Assembly (NCBI GenBank): GCA_031213475.1 | Contig: JARUPZ010000014.1 | Coordinates: 4,612,556-4,676,555, forward strand | From: Nereocystis luetkeana | Taxonomy: Eukaryota > Sar > Phaeophyceae > Laminariales > Laminariaceae | Length of the DNA: 64,000 bases | Direction: 5' to 3' | Shown here: piece after piece, positions 34,065-45,407 of the stretch | How positions within the stretch are numbered: the first letter of the stretch is position 1 | How the letters are laid out: each line of letters begins with the position of its first letter | Program-made: the position numbers and the translations under genes | The notes under the pieces: generated by a model | Told to the model about the DNA's origin: nothing | Database searches by the model: none | Seen by the model: only the letters and a program-made list of their open reading frames with translations

Positions 34065-34940
34065 GAAGTATCTAGATCGTGAAGTGGGAAACGATTGTCT
34101 GGATGTGAAATGTTAACCCTTTGGGCTTGATTACAGGTGTAGTGACAACCGGACAAACACCACCACCATGCCGTGCGTGCATGTGTGGTACAGCTCATCG
34201 CATTCGCAGTCCGGACGCACGCCCTGGGGCCCCGAGAGCTCGGGCTGTGCTTCGAGCAGCCAATGCCGTAGTAATCGTCATTTGGTTTCGATACTTTCTC
34301 TCCTCTGATTCCCCTAGGTAGGGGTGTATACCTTACAGTCGATCACCCAGGCAAAAAAAAAAAAGTGGTGGTAGTCCTAGAGGCGGTGGTGGTAGTGCTG
34401 GTATCGGACGGGACTTTTTGCCTCTGTTTCCCCGGATGAAGGCAGAGACAATTAATTGCGCAGATTTCACACGACGCCGAGGTTCAGCACCATACGAGTA
34501 CATCGTAGGCTTACGGACAAGAGATGACCTATTTTTGCGAGGGCCCATATATACTACTAGTAACCACCCAAAAACCATGTACTGTGGCGGTCCTGTCATA
34601 AGGCGACCTAATGTGGTGACAAGCGGCGCGGAGTCGCCTCGCAGTCACACTCGCCTGATAGCCGAATTACACCTATATAAGGCGCATCGCCTTAGTGCCA
34701 GTACTATTCAGCCGTGCAGCGCACTCGGCACCTTATTGAGAGCCAGCTTTTAGGTTTGGGCCTGCGATAGAACGTGCGTTCTAACGTGTTCCTAGGCCAT
34801 AATTGTTTCTCGCGAGCTTGACGTCCAGCTTCAACAGCATGACGTCGGGATACTCTGAGGTAGAGGGTAGCTGTAGACTTATACGAAGTATACTGGGGAG
34901 TCCGCTACCTTCATCAGATTATTGCCGTTTGTTTCAGCAT
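34065..34940. other. No gene recognised
   Basis: An ORF of 111 codons (34,418-34,753) has mixed composition but no recognisable motif. The short poly-A at 34,352 is not obviously a retroelement tail. Confidence 0.5.
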
Positions 34941-37013
34941 CGTACCGCATGCACCTACCTGGGTACAAAATACAAAATACCTTGCGCATCAGGAAGGGCG
35001 CCGGACACTGATACACCTATATACTACGAGCTAAATAAACATCAGTACCGCCCTAATGATCTCCGAACATGATGCGCAAACAGGTTTTCGCTCTGCGATA
35101 CACTTCCAACGCACACTTACTTGGACGATCTTCTACGTATATATATGCCCTCATGAAAAGCCACTCTTGGCCGGCGCAGACTGGTACTACGGAGGGAGGG
35201 GGGTCACTCTAAGGTCCTCGCTTTGCAGCCGCGCAGAGCCTCTCGGACGAGTATCTACCCGTCTTATTCCAGCCATGACGTTTCATGATTTTTGGTTTCG
35301 CGATAATATGTACCATCATTGGTTTGTTTGTTATGTTGCACCAACATGGTATTCTCCAGTCCAAGCTTGAGTGGGGTGCAGGGACACTCGCCCGATTGGC
35401 CTAAACGCGGCACGCAGTGGGAAGTGAATAGACTGCAATGCTGTATTCCTTCTCATACCACTGGAACCAGACGCGGGCCCCACCAAACTCCCCGATTTCC
35501 ATACTTGATCCTAGACAACATTTCATGGGTGCGGTAAAGGCGGCTCAGGAAGAGATATTTGGGTTGGAAGGGGGGGGAACGGAGGGGGGGGGGGGGGGGG
35601 GGTACGATTTTATGATGTGGAGGGTTTCGTCTTCGAGGAGGGATGGGTTTGAAGGGGGGGGGAAGGGGAGGGGGGGGGTACGCATAGTATCTCGTCGTCG
35701 GTGCTTCCTTCAGCGTACTCTTCCAACTGGCCGAAGGTCACCCACATATCTGAAGGACTACATATTGCACGGAGAGCTGTAGTACAAGTTGCGTAAACAC
35801 TGGACCGCCTGCGTGGGCGAGGGGAGAGGGGGGCGGTGCGTCAGGATATCTTGGTACTTTGTGTTTCTTTTTTCTGTGCCGGAGTTGTCTGAATACAAGG
35901 CGATCACCCGCCTTATCTATGGTACCTATATTATAGAGCGAGTTGCCTTATTATATAGGTACGGTGCCCATCTATGCGAGGCGGCTCGCCTTGTATAAGC
36001 TCCTAGTAATAATAGTCGTGATAAAGTTATTTTAGGTCGCCTTAAAGCCGTACTCGCTCTAAAAAGTATGCCTGAAAAGCGGGGCCGCCGCTCTTTATCC
36101 CCGTGCGTTGGCGCCCACGCCACTGCCTCTATTTTCAACATGAAGACAAAGACGGAGACGACGCAGATTCCACCAAAAACAGACAAATCGGAAAAATGGG
36201 AACGAAACAAAAAATGAGAACGGACGTTTTTTTTTTAGAAAGCAGACCAACTGTGTACAACTCCAAGAAAAAAAGTTGACAGTCCTGTGGGGCTGTACAG
36301 CAGCCTTCGAATGAGCTGTCGCTCAGGGTGGGGGTCCTCGGCATCGCCGCGGTAGCCAGCATCTAGAGAAATCACAATAATAGAGCCAGCGTATATCGCT
36401 TTTTGCGCCCACCCGAAGGCACGAGATGGAGCATGACCGTTCTGACGAGCTCCTCTCACAGGGCTGGCCAAGGGGTTTCGCAGGATCATTTTGGTTATCT
36501 GATACACCACATGGTTCTGGAGATTCGGCTTGGTTCTCATTTTAGGCTTCGTTCCCATTTTTCCGATTTGTCTGTTCAAACCCTACACAGTTCAGCGCAC
36601 CACATTGTAGTCCCACGGGCATGATAAACAGCCTCTACTACGAGGCCCCGTCGTGATCAGAACTCACGATGGGCCCCTAAACCCATGCATGATCGTATGC
36701 TTTTTTTGCACACCGTAATCGATTCTGAATACTACTTACTTACTGCTGAAATACAAATATTAATTAGTATGTCGCCCCCGTAACAAACAGTAGAGAATTA
36801 TCACTTTGGGGGGGACGCGGCTTAAAACAAGTGGATTGAGAAATCATGCTCAACGGCGAGTGTTATACTTGAAGTAAGAGTGGTGTCACAACAAGGCTTC
36901 AGGGCTTGCTAAGATATTTTAAGGGTATTCGGGTGCTTTCACGTGGGTGGGGGGGCATACAGCAGTATTGCTGTATACATAGAACATAGCCAGTCAAACT
37001 GAGGCTAGACACT
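34940..37013 (+). repeat. Duplicated segment, copy B
   Basis: Counterpart of 1-2720 without that copy's MITEs. It supplies empty sites for the TTAA MITE (36,042-36,045), MITE copy 4 (about 36,910) and the TATTAATA scar (35,025-35,026). It has its own insertion at 36,178-36,576. Confidence 0.7.
36178..36576. mobile_element. ~400-bp TIR element
   Basis: Left AACAGACAAATCGGAAAAAT and right ATTTTTCCGATTTGTCTGTT are perfect inverts and the match extends to about 44 bp with few changes. A possible CAAA direct repeat flanks it. The internal sequence has no transposase. Confidence 0.75.
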
Positions 37014-37419
37014 GTACTTACTTGTTCTTGTTTCTGTTCTACACCCCTCGCGTGGCGTGCGAGCCTGCAATCTGCGAAACTATGCGCTTTCTCTTGTGCG
37101 TTTCCTTTCTTGATTTCTTGCTTTCTGTTGCTTCCTTGCCTGAATTGAACTTTTATCTCTCTCTTCTTACCTTTTGGATACTGGTATGTGATTTTTTCGA
37201 TTTTGATTTCGATTTTTCGACGTCGAGTTGTTACTTTCATCCTGTCTATTATTTCTGGGTAGTATGTGGTCTTCTCGGTTTCTGTGGCGACTTGTACAGC
37301 GTACCGCATGTATCTGATACTTACGCGCGAGGACCTCACTTTTTTTTATTTTTTGTCTCAGGACCTGGTGTAGATTATATGTGCTTCAGTTATCACGTGT
37401 ACTATTCTTTGCTTGTTCT

Positions 37420-37526
37420 ATTTTTACCGAGGTATCTCTTCCAAACTCCAGAGTTGTTATTGAAGCCTGTCCTGCGACCACGGACTGCATAGTATTGTGG
37501 CGATGAGTTAATGTGAGAACCACAAC

Positions 37527-37592
<66 letters not shown>
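37420..37592 (+). mobile_element. LINE 3' end fragment with (AAC)n tail
   Basis: Shares GCCTGTCCTGCGACCACGG and GAGTTAATGTGAGAAC with 41,430-41,505, then ends in a pure AAC array (37,526-37,592). Microsatellite tails are usual for some non-LTR elements. The pyrimidine-rich 37,020-37,420 may be its 3' UTR. Confidence 0.7.
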
Positions 37593-37639
37593 CTGTACGA
37601 CTTGTGCTACAGGTACCAGGTGCATAGTTACGTGAATAT

Positions 37640-37830
37640 GTAGACTGTGAATCGTGGGTAGTGAGTGCTAAACAACCAAAATACAAGCAACCAAATACAA
37701 GAAGAGTTTCCACAAGACGGCCATGAGGGGGGTGAGAGAGAAACTCGCCAGAATCAACGAGGGTCGTGGTGGTATACCGGGACATGGAGCTTTTCAAAAC
37801 AGCAGTAGTAGTAGTAGCTGAAAATATCCA
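37640..37830 (+). repeat. Family B fragment
   Basis: Diverged copy of the CCACAAGA(C/T)G to GGAGCTT part of 3,940-4,062. Confidence 0.5.
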
Positions 37831-38104
37831 CAACGACAAAGTCAGAGTACAGAGCAGACGCCGGCTACGCGTACTTATATTTTAGTACACGTAATACGCT
37901 TGGAGGGCGTCGTGGCAGAACCGCAGAAATGGCCAACGGCAAGCAACAACACCGTAGATACCGGAATCGTTTACATGTAAACGGTGCTGCTCGTGTCAGA
38001 TCACGAAGTATGTACTGCAGTATACTCGTGTATCCATACAATCGTACCAGTGGCACAAACATGCAGGGTCATGGGTGCGGGAGGTAAAGACAGTGGTAAT
38101 ACGT

Positions 38105-38590
38105 AGCGGGTTGGAGAATAATAAGGGAGGAGAGCTACAGAGAGAGCGAGACGGCAGGGGCTCTCTCATAGGTACTACCGATAGCAGTGCAGACCGGCAA
38201 CACCGCACGACCTTCTGCGCGTCGAAACATGGGCGTAGCAGTTATAAACCAGCCATTTTTAAGGACAGCGGGTTTTCGGTAGATGATGCTGCTTCGGGAG
38301 TGCTTGGGGGGGAGGACTGGGCCCTAGCGGTTGGAGGTGGCAGGGTCAGGGGTACGAGAAGTAGGAGTGGTTGTGGTATTAGTATGTGGGGGGGGGGGGT
38401 TGGAGAAAGTAGAAGAGCTACAGAGAGAGCAAGAAGGCAGGGACTCTTGCCGAGGTACTGCCGATGGCATCGTAGACCAGCAACACCGCGCGACCTTCTA
38501 CGCGTTGAAACATGCGCGTATCAGTTATAAACCGACCGTTTTGATGGGCCGCGGGTTTTTGGTAGATAGATGCTTCTCAGGGGGTCTTAA
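38105..38590 (+). repeat. Imperfect ~295-bp tandem duplication
   Basis: Two units (about 38,105-38,395 and 38,399-38,590) share GAGCTACAGAGAGAGC, CAGCAACACCGC-like and CAGTTATAAACC segments. Confidence 0.75.
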
Positions 38591-38639
38591 GGAGATAAGT
38601 TGATGTTTCTCTGGAGGATGATATGGAAGGATGTTGGTT

Positions 38640-38801
38640 GTGGTACGTAATCTTCATGTGCGTCACATCGGTTTTGATTTGTCGTATGATACTGCCGCGC
38701 TTTTATTCTGGCGAGTTCTTCACTTTCTGTTTCTTAGTCTTTCTTAGAACAAAACTACACATTAATTATCGGATGGCAAGCATAATAATGATAATAACAA
38801 T
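38640..38801 (+). repeat. Family C-like 3' end, first tandem copy
   Basis: Contains CACATCGGTTTTGATTTGTCG and ends CGGATGGCAAGCATAATAATG. A second copy begins at 39,690 after the hAT-like insertion. Confidence 0.7.
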
Positions 38802-39655
38802 CAGGGCTTTTCGCGGGTCAGGTCAAACCTCACGGGTCGGGTCGGGTCAGCTGACCGGACCCGACCCGCGAAAAAATTGAGGCATGTTGACTTGACCCGA
38901 CCCGACCCGCGAGATTTTGAAAGCCTTTTGATCCGACCGGACCAGACCCGACCCTTGAGATTAAAAAATCTCCTGACCCGACCCGACCCGTGAGATTTCA
39001 AACTTTCCTGGCCTGACCCGACCCAACCCGACCCGCCACCTTCCGATTGACCCGTGAGACACAGGTTTCATGCGGGTCGGGTCACCTTGACCCGCGAGAC
39101 CATTTATCTGGTTCGACCCGCGGATTTGGCCCGTGGATCGGCACTTCAAAAACCATAAAATGTTCATTTTAGTGCCCCGCAGCGATATATAGCCTGGCTG
39201 TAGTGGGTATGGATGGATGCGGGCATACCTGGTACCAGGTATGAATTTGGCGGTGTTTTAATGTTTGAATATGATACCAAAGGAGTATTACTAGCATTGA
39301 GTATTGGTACGAGAGAAACATTTTGGTGAGAGAGCGGGAGGTGATTCGAGTGTCGGATCCGCGAGCCGAATGCGCGGGTCGGACCCACGGGTCAGTAGAA
39401 AACAACTCGCGGGTCATGCTGGCCCGACCCGCGAGTGACCCGCTTCTCGCGGGTCATGACCTGACCCGACCCGTGAGCTTTTCATCACCTCTTGACCCGA
39501 CCCGACCTGACCCGTGATATTTGAAAAAACTCTTGAACCCCACGAGATTTGAAAACCTCTTGACCCGACCCGACCCGTGAGATTTTTAACACTTACTTCC
39601 TGACCGGACCCGACCCGTGACATTTTGAACACCACGTGACCCGCGACAAGCCCTG
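38802..39655. mobile_element. hAT-like element with GGGTC arrays, copy 2
   Basis: Ends CAGGGCTTTTCGCGGGTC and GACCCGCGACAAGCCCTG are inverted. Flanks ATAACAAT and ATAATAAT match 7 of 8, though in an AT-rich microsatellite. Its arms and core are largely the reverse complement of copy 1 (shared TAGTGGGTATGGATGGATG core). CAGGG termini fit the hAT superfamily. A stacked scar lies at 39,226-39,241. Confidence 0.78.
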
Positions 39656-39689
39656 ATAATAATAGTAGCAATCCTGTTGTGGCCGTAGT

Positions 39690-39960
39690 CTTCATGTGTG
39701 CGTCACATCGGTTTTGATTTGTCGTATATACTGAAGTATGATACTGCCGCGCTTTTATTCAGGAGAGTTCTTTCTGTTTCTTTTTTAGAACAACACTAAT
39801 TACTAATACGGGGGACACAAATATTGTAAAAATGGTTACATGTACCAAGGTGTAGGTTTTCATACCAGGTATGTACCATAGGTCCTCTATTAATAGTATT
39901 AACTATGGTCCCCCGTACTAAATAATTCCACATACATTGTCGGATGGCAAGCATGATAAT
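39690..39960 (+). repeat. Family C-like 3' end, second tandem copy with MITE
   Basis: Repeats 38,650-38,790 and is interrupted by a TTACGGGGG-family MITE before its CATTGTCGGATGGCAAGC end. Confidence 0.7.
39806..39918. mobile_element. TTACGGGGG-family MITE, copy 7
   Basis: Ends ATACGGGGGAC and GGTCCCCCGTAC, with TA flanks. It contains TACCAGGTA (39,863-39,871) and TATTAATA (39,888-39,895), both absent from other copies at those positions. Confidence 0.8.
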
Positions 39961-40255
39961 AATAATCCTAGGGACCAGGTACACACAACTGCTGTACCTT
40001 GGTCACCTGCACCATGGACGGAAATTCCGTTTCGTATTCATATTATCTACCAGTACCTGGTACCAGGTGTGTGTGTGTTCTTCACATTAAACCGTTCTTT
40101 CTACCCGTCGACATCCAGCACAACCAGTGTCCGTGCCGATTCTTCAATCCTAGAAGAGATACAAGTTCTGTGGTCGCAAAGCTACGCCACAGAGATACTA
40201 CGTTGCCACGTGTGCAGTATGCAATGCAGTGGGCAATGCAAAGCCATGTCATCAT

Positions 40256-41028
40256 ACAGAAGTGTCGAGGTAACGCGTCGACTCCAGAGGGCATGGGCAT
40301 GCTTCGGACGGTATAAGATGGAAATTTATGACCGCCCGGGTGTGCGCCTACGCCTGAAGGTGCGAATGCTGAGAGCCGAGGTGATCGAAACGTTGCTCTA
40401 CGGTTGCGTTACTTGGAGCCCGAGCAAGACTGATTACGGTAGGCTACGGGAGGTCCACCACAAGATGCTCCTCCGATGCATCGGGTGGCGAAAACGAAAG
40501 CGCGAAGACCACATTATATCCTATGCTAGCGCGCTTCTCAGGACAACATCTGAAAGCGCTGAGACGACGGTACGCAGACGTAGGCTCTTGTTTGCGGGCT
40601 TTGTGACACGAATGGGAGAGGAGCGTCTGCCGAGGAGGGTGATGTTTGGGGAGATGGTTGGGGGTAAGGGTTACTCCGGAGGACAGGAGTGGGACTGGAT
40701 GAGGTACCTTGAGGAGGACCTCAAGGAGTTCGGCATCAAGCTCGAAGGGTGGCGCGAGACAGCACAGAAAGCCGGCAGATGGTTCCAACGGGTCGAGGAA
40801 GGGGCGGAGGCCTTCATGCGGAAATGGCATACAGATGAGAAGGAGGCATCGGCAGAACGGCATAGAATAGCTGCAACCACGACCACAGCCGTTGACGCCA
40901 ACGCGAGTGTGCAGAATGGCAGGGAAGAGGGGGGGGGCGAAAGGGGGACGAGGGGGAATGGCGGGGGGGGGGAGGGGAGGCGGTCTGCCCAACAGACTGA
41001 AGCCTGGTTATGGCCATCATCGTCATGA
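40256..41028 (+). pseudogene. LINE reverse transcriptase C-terminal region
   Basis: About 257 codons. Motifs typical of LINE RT tails: LLYGCVTWSP, a CIGWRKRKREDHIISY segment, and RRRRLLFAGFVTRM. These follow the RT fingers/palm, which are missing, so this is a 5'-truncated copy. The 106 codons upstream in the same frame (39,937-40,255) come from the host repeat and are fortuitous. The C-terminal tail becomes Gly/Glu/Arg-rich. Confidence 0.8.
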
Positions 41029-41527
41029 TGCACTCCTTTCTTTGGGACCCAAGTAACTAGCATGGTGCCATCTGGGCAACTTTGCGTGTCTGTATGCTCC
41101 AGTGCCTGCCTTTGGTATTTTCTTTCCCCCCCGCCCGTGATTATCGCTTTTTTGTCCCTTCTTTGTTTTCATTTTTCTTTCATTCCCGTTTGTACCTCTT
41201 TGTGTCTTTGTTAGTATGGTCCGTTTTGCCTTGCCTTTTTTTCGCGTTTTGCTATCTGCGTCTGTTTTAGTTTTGTTTTTGTTTTTGTTTTGCTTAGCTT
41301 CATCTTCTTTTTTTAGGTTTTTGTCTGCTATTAATAGTCTCCTTTTTGCTTCCCTGGTGTCCGCAGTGGTGGAGTGCGTATGCCTGTTCTTTGTTTTTTT
41401 TTGCATCTGTTTTTACTTGAGGTATTTCTTCCACTCCAGAGTTATTGGAGCCTGTCCTGCGACCACGGACTGCATTGTATTGTGAGTTAATGTGAGAACA
41501 ACAACAAACAACAACAACAACAACAAC
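40256..41527 (+). mobile_element. 5'-truncated LINE insertion
   Basis: Begins within RT C-terminal coding sequence and ends in GAGTTAATGTGAGAACAAC plus a short AAC tail. The empty copies fix the ends. No long target duplication is visible at the junction (CATCATAC / TAGATACGAC). Confidence 0.85.
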
Positions 41528-42206
41528 TAGATACGACAGGCACGACATACGCAATCTATGAAATAGTGAAACGAAAAGAAACAATCAAAGAGAAAACAAA
41601 AACAAGGTAGACAAATCGAAAGAGAAAAAGAAGAAAAATGAAAGCAAAATCTAGGAGAAACAATCTGTCGTGCCCCCCCCCCGCAGGCGAGGTGGCCAAC
41701 ACTTAAAAAAGAACGAGCTGGAAAAAAAGGAAGAAAAATAATAACAAAAAACACCACTTCTTGTAAACAGAGTAAGACAAAGAACCAAGGAAAAGAGTAA
41801 CAAGGAAAAATAAAAAAGGGGAAATAACAGGCAGACCAAACCAGGTATCAACCAACCAACCAACCTCGTACCGTACGATGGATACGTTTACTTGTAGAGC
41901 GACTCTGCGCTGGGCGTGCTCTTCCGACGAATATTATTAGGCGTACGGCGTACGTCGTCCCGCGTCCACAGGCAAGCAACACGTTTCCACAAGAAGACTC
42001 CGCGGGGGTGCACGAGAGGGCGCGCTCACCAGAACGGACGATCGTCGCGGTCGTAGAGCTTGGTCCATGATGGGCCTGAGACTGATGCTGGAGTCCTCGA
42101 ACTCCCTGACGAGCGAACGACGAACAAAAAACAGACTTGAAAAAAAAACGTTGTCGAGGTGATTGAGGAAGGGGTGTACGTACCAGGTATATAAATGCGT
42201 CAAAAA

Positions 42207-42294
42207 AGTGCTGGTTTCAAAAGGTAAGAACCATTTGGTTACCAATATGAATGTATCAAAATGATCCTTACATTTATTTCCGGACAGAGTGTGG
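42207..42294. mobile_element. CCACTCTGTCC-family MITE
   Basis: Right end TTATTTCCGGACAGAG with TGTGG then TA; the left end is diverged (GTGCTGGTTTCAAAAGGTAAG). Confidence 0.55.
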
Positions 42295-42346
42295 TACAGC
42301 AGGAGCATATATATATAGGTGAGCGAGACATCGATGATTGTTCGTA

Positions 42347-42373
42347 CTATTAATATTATTTTTATTATTAATA
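42347..42373. repeat. AT-rich insertion built of two TATTAATA words
   Basis: TATTAATA at 42,348-42,355 and 42,366-42,373 surround TTATTTTTAT. Copy 1 of family B has only TA (4248-4249) in identical flanks (gttcgTAggacgg). Confidence 0.6.
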
Positions 42374-42404
42374 GGACGGAAAGGAAAGCGGCATCCTAAC
42401 CCTA

Positions 42405-42520
42405 ACCGACAATGTGCAGCATGATCTTCAACATTGATCACTCCCAACTTTCCCGAAAGAAGAAAGCCTCGGGAACCAAAGGAAACCCACGCACATATAT
42501 ATTCGTGCACCAGCAGTCCA
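42405..42520 (-). repeat. Family C fragment, inverted
   Basis: Starts CGACAATGTGCAGCATGATC, the reverse of the family C 3' part at about 48,545-48,585. Confidence 0.65.
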
Positions 42521-42559
42521 TGTACTTCCGTCAAGAAGGGTACACCCAGCTCGATTCTC

Positions 42560-43425
42560 GTTCCGTACCCATCACTACTACTATTCTTAATAGCTACGCG
42601 ATGTAATGTGTAGGAAGTTTACCGCGTCGTTGTTGCTCTCACGTTAACTCGTGTCCAGGATATTGATTGAGTCCGTTGCCACAGGACACAGGCACAAACA
42701 CTGGAGCGGAATGATATCTCAGGGGAAAAAACAACAAGTCAAACCAAAAAACGAAAAAACTGTCAGGTACACATCATAAACTGATCCACGTTGCACGCCT
42801 CAAACAGGAAAAAGTCAAGTCGTTGAGAAACCTTCGCACGTTCGTTAATTCTTCTAGTAGTAGTCCTGTAGTAGTCCCGTTGCGGGAACAATTCACTCAA
42901 ATTCCAAGCAGTTTTGTGCCGAAAACGATGGCCCTAAAGAACGCAAATACAATCGCAGAAACCCGGCGCGACGACTAGAACGTTCTTCTTTTTCGACACC
43001 TGCCAGCCTTCTAGAGCGGAAGGGAACAACTAACCGGAGTTAAAACTCCTGGAAGCCACCGCCCACCCTCACCACACGTAACCTCACTACGCCTCATCAC
43101 CCAGAAACAAGCACCACACCACCAGCGTTGGTTTATATGATGGGCTGTAGCTTGTCCGCCGGCCGAAATGACGGGTCTCCCGCCACTACCACAGCAGCAC
43201 CAGCACCACCAGGCGTAGCAGCAGCAGAGAGAAACACCACCATGAAAGCTTGGGTTGAGGAAGATGATGAAGAAGAAGAAAGCCAAGAAGAAGGAGAAGA
43301 GGAGGAAGGTGGGTCGACAAACAGGAAATAAATATGTGTATACCAGGTACCAGGTACACCTGGTGGTAACATTTTTTGGCACGTTTAGTGAGAGACGTTG
43401 GGCTTATCATTCTGAGATCAAAACG
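42560..43425. other. No gene recognised
   Basis: A diverged TTAA-MITE-like relic may lie at 42,860-42,945 (AGTCCCGTTGCGGGA and TTCCAAGCAGTTTTGTGCCGA). A GAA-rich tract is at 43,255-43,315 and a stacked scar at 43,341-43,356. No protein is supported. Confidence 0.45.
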
Positions 43426-43433
43426 GTCCTTAA

Positions 43434-43526
43434 CCCCTTTATTTAGAACCGCAGTCCCGTTTGGGGACAAAACTACTTGAAATTTGACTGGTTTGTCCCC
43501 AGAACGGGACTGCGGTGCTAAAAGGG
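43434..43526. mobile_element. TTAA MITE (piggyBac-like), copy 3
   Basis: TTAA at 43,430-43,433; right flank TTGA (43,527-43,530), a one-base change. Ends CCCCTTTATTTAGAACCGCAG and ...CTGCGGTGCTAAAAGGG. Confidence 0.82.
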
Positions 43527-43579
43527 TTGACAGTTTTCCTGTCCATAGTGGAGCTAATAATGGTGTATCTACGCTATTA

Positions 43580-43684
43580 TTGCGGGAGACCATATTAAAT
43601 AGGACATACGGTGCACACAAAAACCAATATATTTCCCTGTTTTTACTAGCATTATTTGTTCCTGTTAACGACGGTCCCCCGCGA
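43580..43684. mobile_element. TTACGGGGG-family MITE, copy 8
   Basis: Ends TTGCGGGAGACC and GGTCCCCCGCGA; left flank TA, right flank TG. It lies 53 bp from the TTAA MITE. Confidence 0.75.
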
Positions 43685-43689
43685 TGGTC

Positions 43690-44074
43690 CGTGCGTAAAT
43701 ATCAAAGCCGTGTATGCCTTAAAAACTAATATCAAAGAGTTCTTGACATAAACGGGCAGAGTTATGTTTTAGAAAACAGGACTGCCAGACTACACAGTAC
43801 GTACGCACTGCTCTGCCGAACTCGGCTTTCCGTGGACGGTGTTCATATCAGAGCTACGAGTATTCCTTTACCATCACGATAGCGCTGCGGGAGGTTGCCA
43901 AACTCGCAGACACCCCTATGGGTGGAGAAGCTACAGGAAGCGTACGGGGTGATATCAGAAGCGGGTTCGCCCGTGGTCATCACAGCGAGGGGGCAAGTAT
44001 GTGCAAGTACACGGGCAGTCAGAACCGCGACTTTTTCTAGAAACAACGGTGATGATTCTCGTATATATATATGC

Positions 44075-44114
<40 letters not shown>

Positions 44115-44400
44115 TTCTTGCGAATAGAGCGTGATTCAGTCCAGGCAACAACTGGGTTACTGGTGCTGCAAACTACTTACCTGCTACAAGTCGCATATCT
44201 GCCAGAGGCTCTCAGACCCTAAGCGCCGTGTCCCCCGAGTAAGGTCGTGGCGCAGGGACTCCGTCTGATGTCTCCCTACTGCCTCGCCATATCACTTTCT
44301 CCCTCGCTCTTTCCCCCTCTCGTGCTCGCTCCGTACACGCGTGCACTCCCCTGGGTGATATATATGCATGATTTATGAGACGAACATAGACGGATGACGT
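43690..44400. other. No gene recognised; (AT)n tract
   Basis: An AT dinucleotide array occupies about 44,063-44,115. Otherwise only short ORFs. Confidence 0.55.
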
Positions 44401-44519
44401 CATGCGGTATGCCCTACTGTGCACCACACGAACTGTTGCGGCTGCCGTACGTTTTTTTTCGTGACAACATCACCCTTGCCCCATCCCCGTCGATGGCAAT
44501 CTTTCCTCTTATTTTTATT

Positions 44520-44640
44520 TCGTCACGGCACAGAGAGTCCTTGGACTTCCGCTTCAGTTTCACAACCGTCATGGGCCAAGTTCTACGACCGTCATGGTCG
44601 TCCATTCTGGTGAGTGTGGTGTCTCTTCCCTTCAACCCCG
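44520..44640 (-). repeat. Family B fragment, inverted
   Basis: Contains GAGTCCTTGGACT, CATGGGCCAAG and GTCCATTCTGGTGAGTGTG, the reverse complement order of 3,990-4,065. Confidence 0.6.
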
Positions 44641-45009
44641 AGTCGTCTCGTGTAAATTTCGTCCGCGGCGACCGTCTGGTTGAATGAACGAGTACAACAA
44701 CAACAGCCGATGAAGATACATCGTGTGTGACGTGACGCAAAACGTTCGTTTCGCTCCCAAGAGATTTGGCGGTTGTATTTTTCGTGCTGTAGGCAGGTAC
44801 TACTGCTGTAGCCCCTTTTTTTAAAGAGACCCCTACGCATGGCACCGTAGAGGTGCACCTACCGGCTATTTTCTGAGAATTCTCTGAGGCTCCTCGCCTT
44901 AGGAGGTCTACTACATCTCACCCCAAAAAGCTGGCTTTACGAATAAAAAGAGGACCTCACCCGATGAGCAGCCCAAGGCCTGTAACGAAAATGACAGTGA
45001 AAACATACG

Positions 45010-45366
45010 ATGTTTGGTAGTTCCCCAGTCGAGAAGCCCCATCAGTCAGAAAACTGCCTCAGAAGGCAAAAAAGTCCTGTCCCCGTCGTAGAACGCCCCC
45101 CTGCCATGAAGGGAAGACGGTATACAAGGGACTTAGCTGGCCCCCTAGAGTGGGCGTGGCGCTCAACCTGCGGCCGGCGTACCCTGGCTCACATTTCAGA
45201 GAAAATAGCGCGGAGGGTTCCAGGAAAAAAACCAATCACTACAGTACGTGCTCGCCAACCCAAACCTCGTGTGCCGTCTCCGCACCCTCTACTATTCAGC
45301 GTGCCGGCGTGTCCACCGTCCGTAAAGGACGTTTGTTCCGTTGAAATGATCGGGTCTACTTTGTAG
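45010..45366 (+). CDS. Hypothetical ORF, 118 codons
   Basis: Mixed-composition basic frame (many Arg, Lys and Pro) starting at an ATG. No known domain, signal peptide or membrane segment. It could be an exon or chance. It ends 42 bp before a MITE. Confidence 0.2.
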   Translation: MFGSSPVEKPHQSENCLRRQKSPVPVVERPPAMKGRRYTRDLAGPLEWAWRSTCGRRTLAHISEKIARRVPGKKPITTVRARQPKPRVPSPHPLLFSVPACPPSVKDVCSVEMIGSTL

Positions 45367-45407
45367 GATCTACTACTACTGTACTGCAGGTCCCTCGAGT
45401 TGGGCCA

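Larger units (their letters stand above)
40068..41720 (+). repeat. Family A copy 2, split by a LINE
   Basis: The left part (to 40,255) and right part (from 41,528) are contiguous in the copies at 1,569 and 61,388, so the 1.27 kb between them is an insertion. Confidence 0.85.
41935..42400 (+). repeat. Dispersed repeat family B, copy 2
   Basis: Full-length counterpart of 3,900-4,275. At 42,345-42,374 an AT-rich insertion replaces a single TA of copy 1. Confidence 0.75.

Noticed and set aside
39937..40255. First 106 codons of the 363-codon ORF as part of the LINE protein
   Set aside because: This part is family A repeat DNA found without the LINE at 1.6 and 61.4 kb, so the frame is fortuitous.
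42860..42945. Fourth TTAA MITE
   Set aside because: Some internal words match, but neither TTAA flank nor complete ends can be placed.
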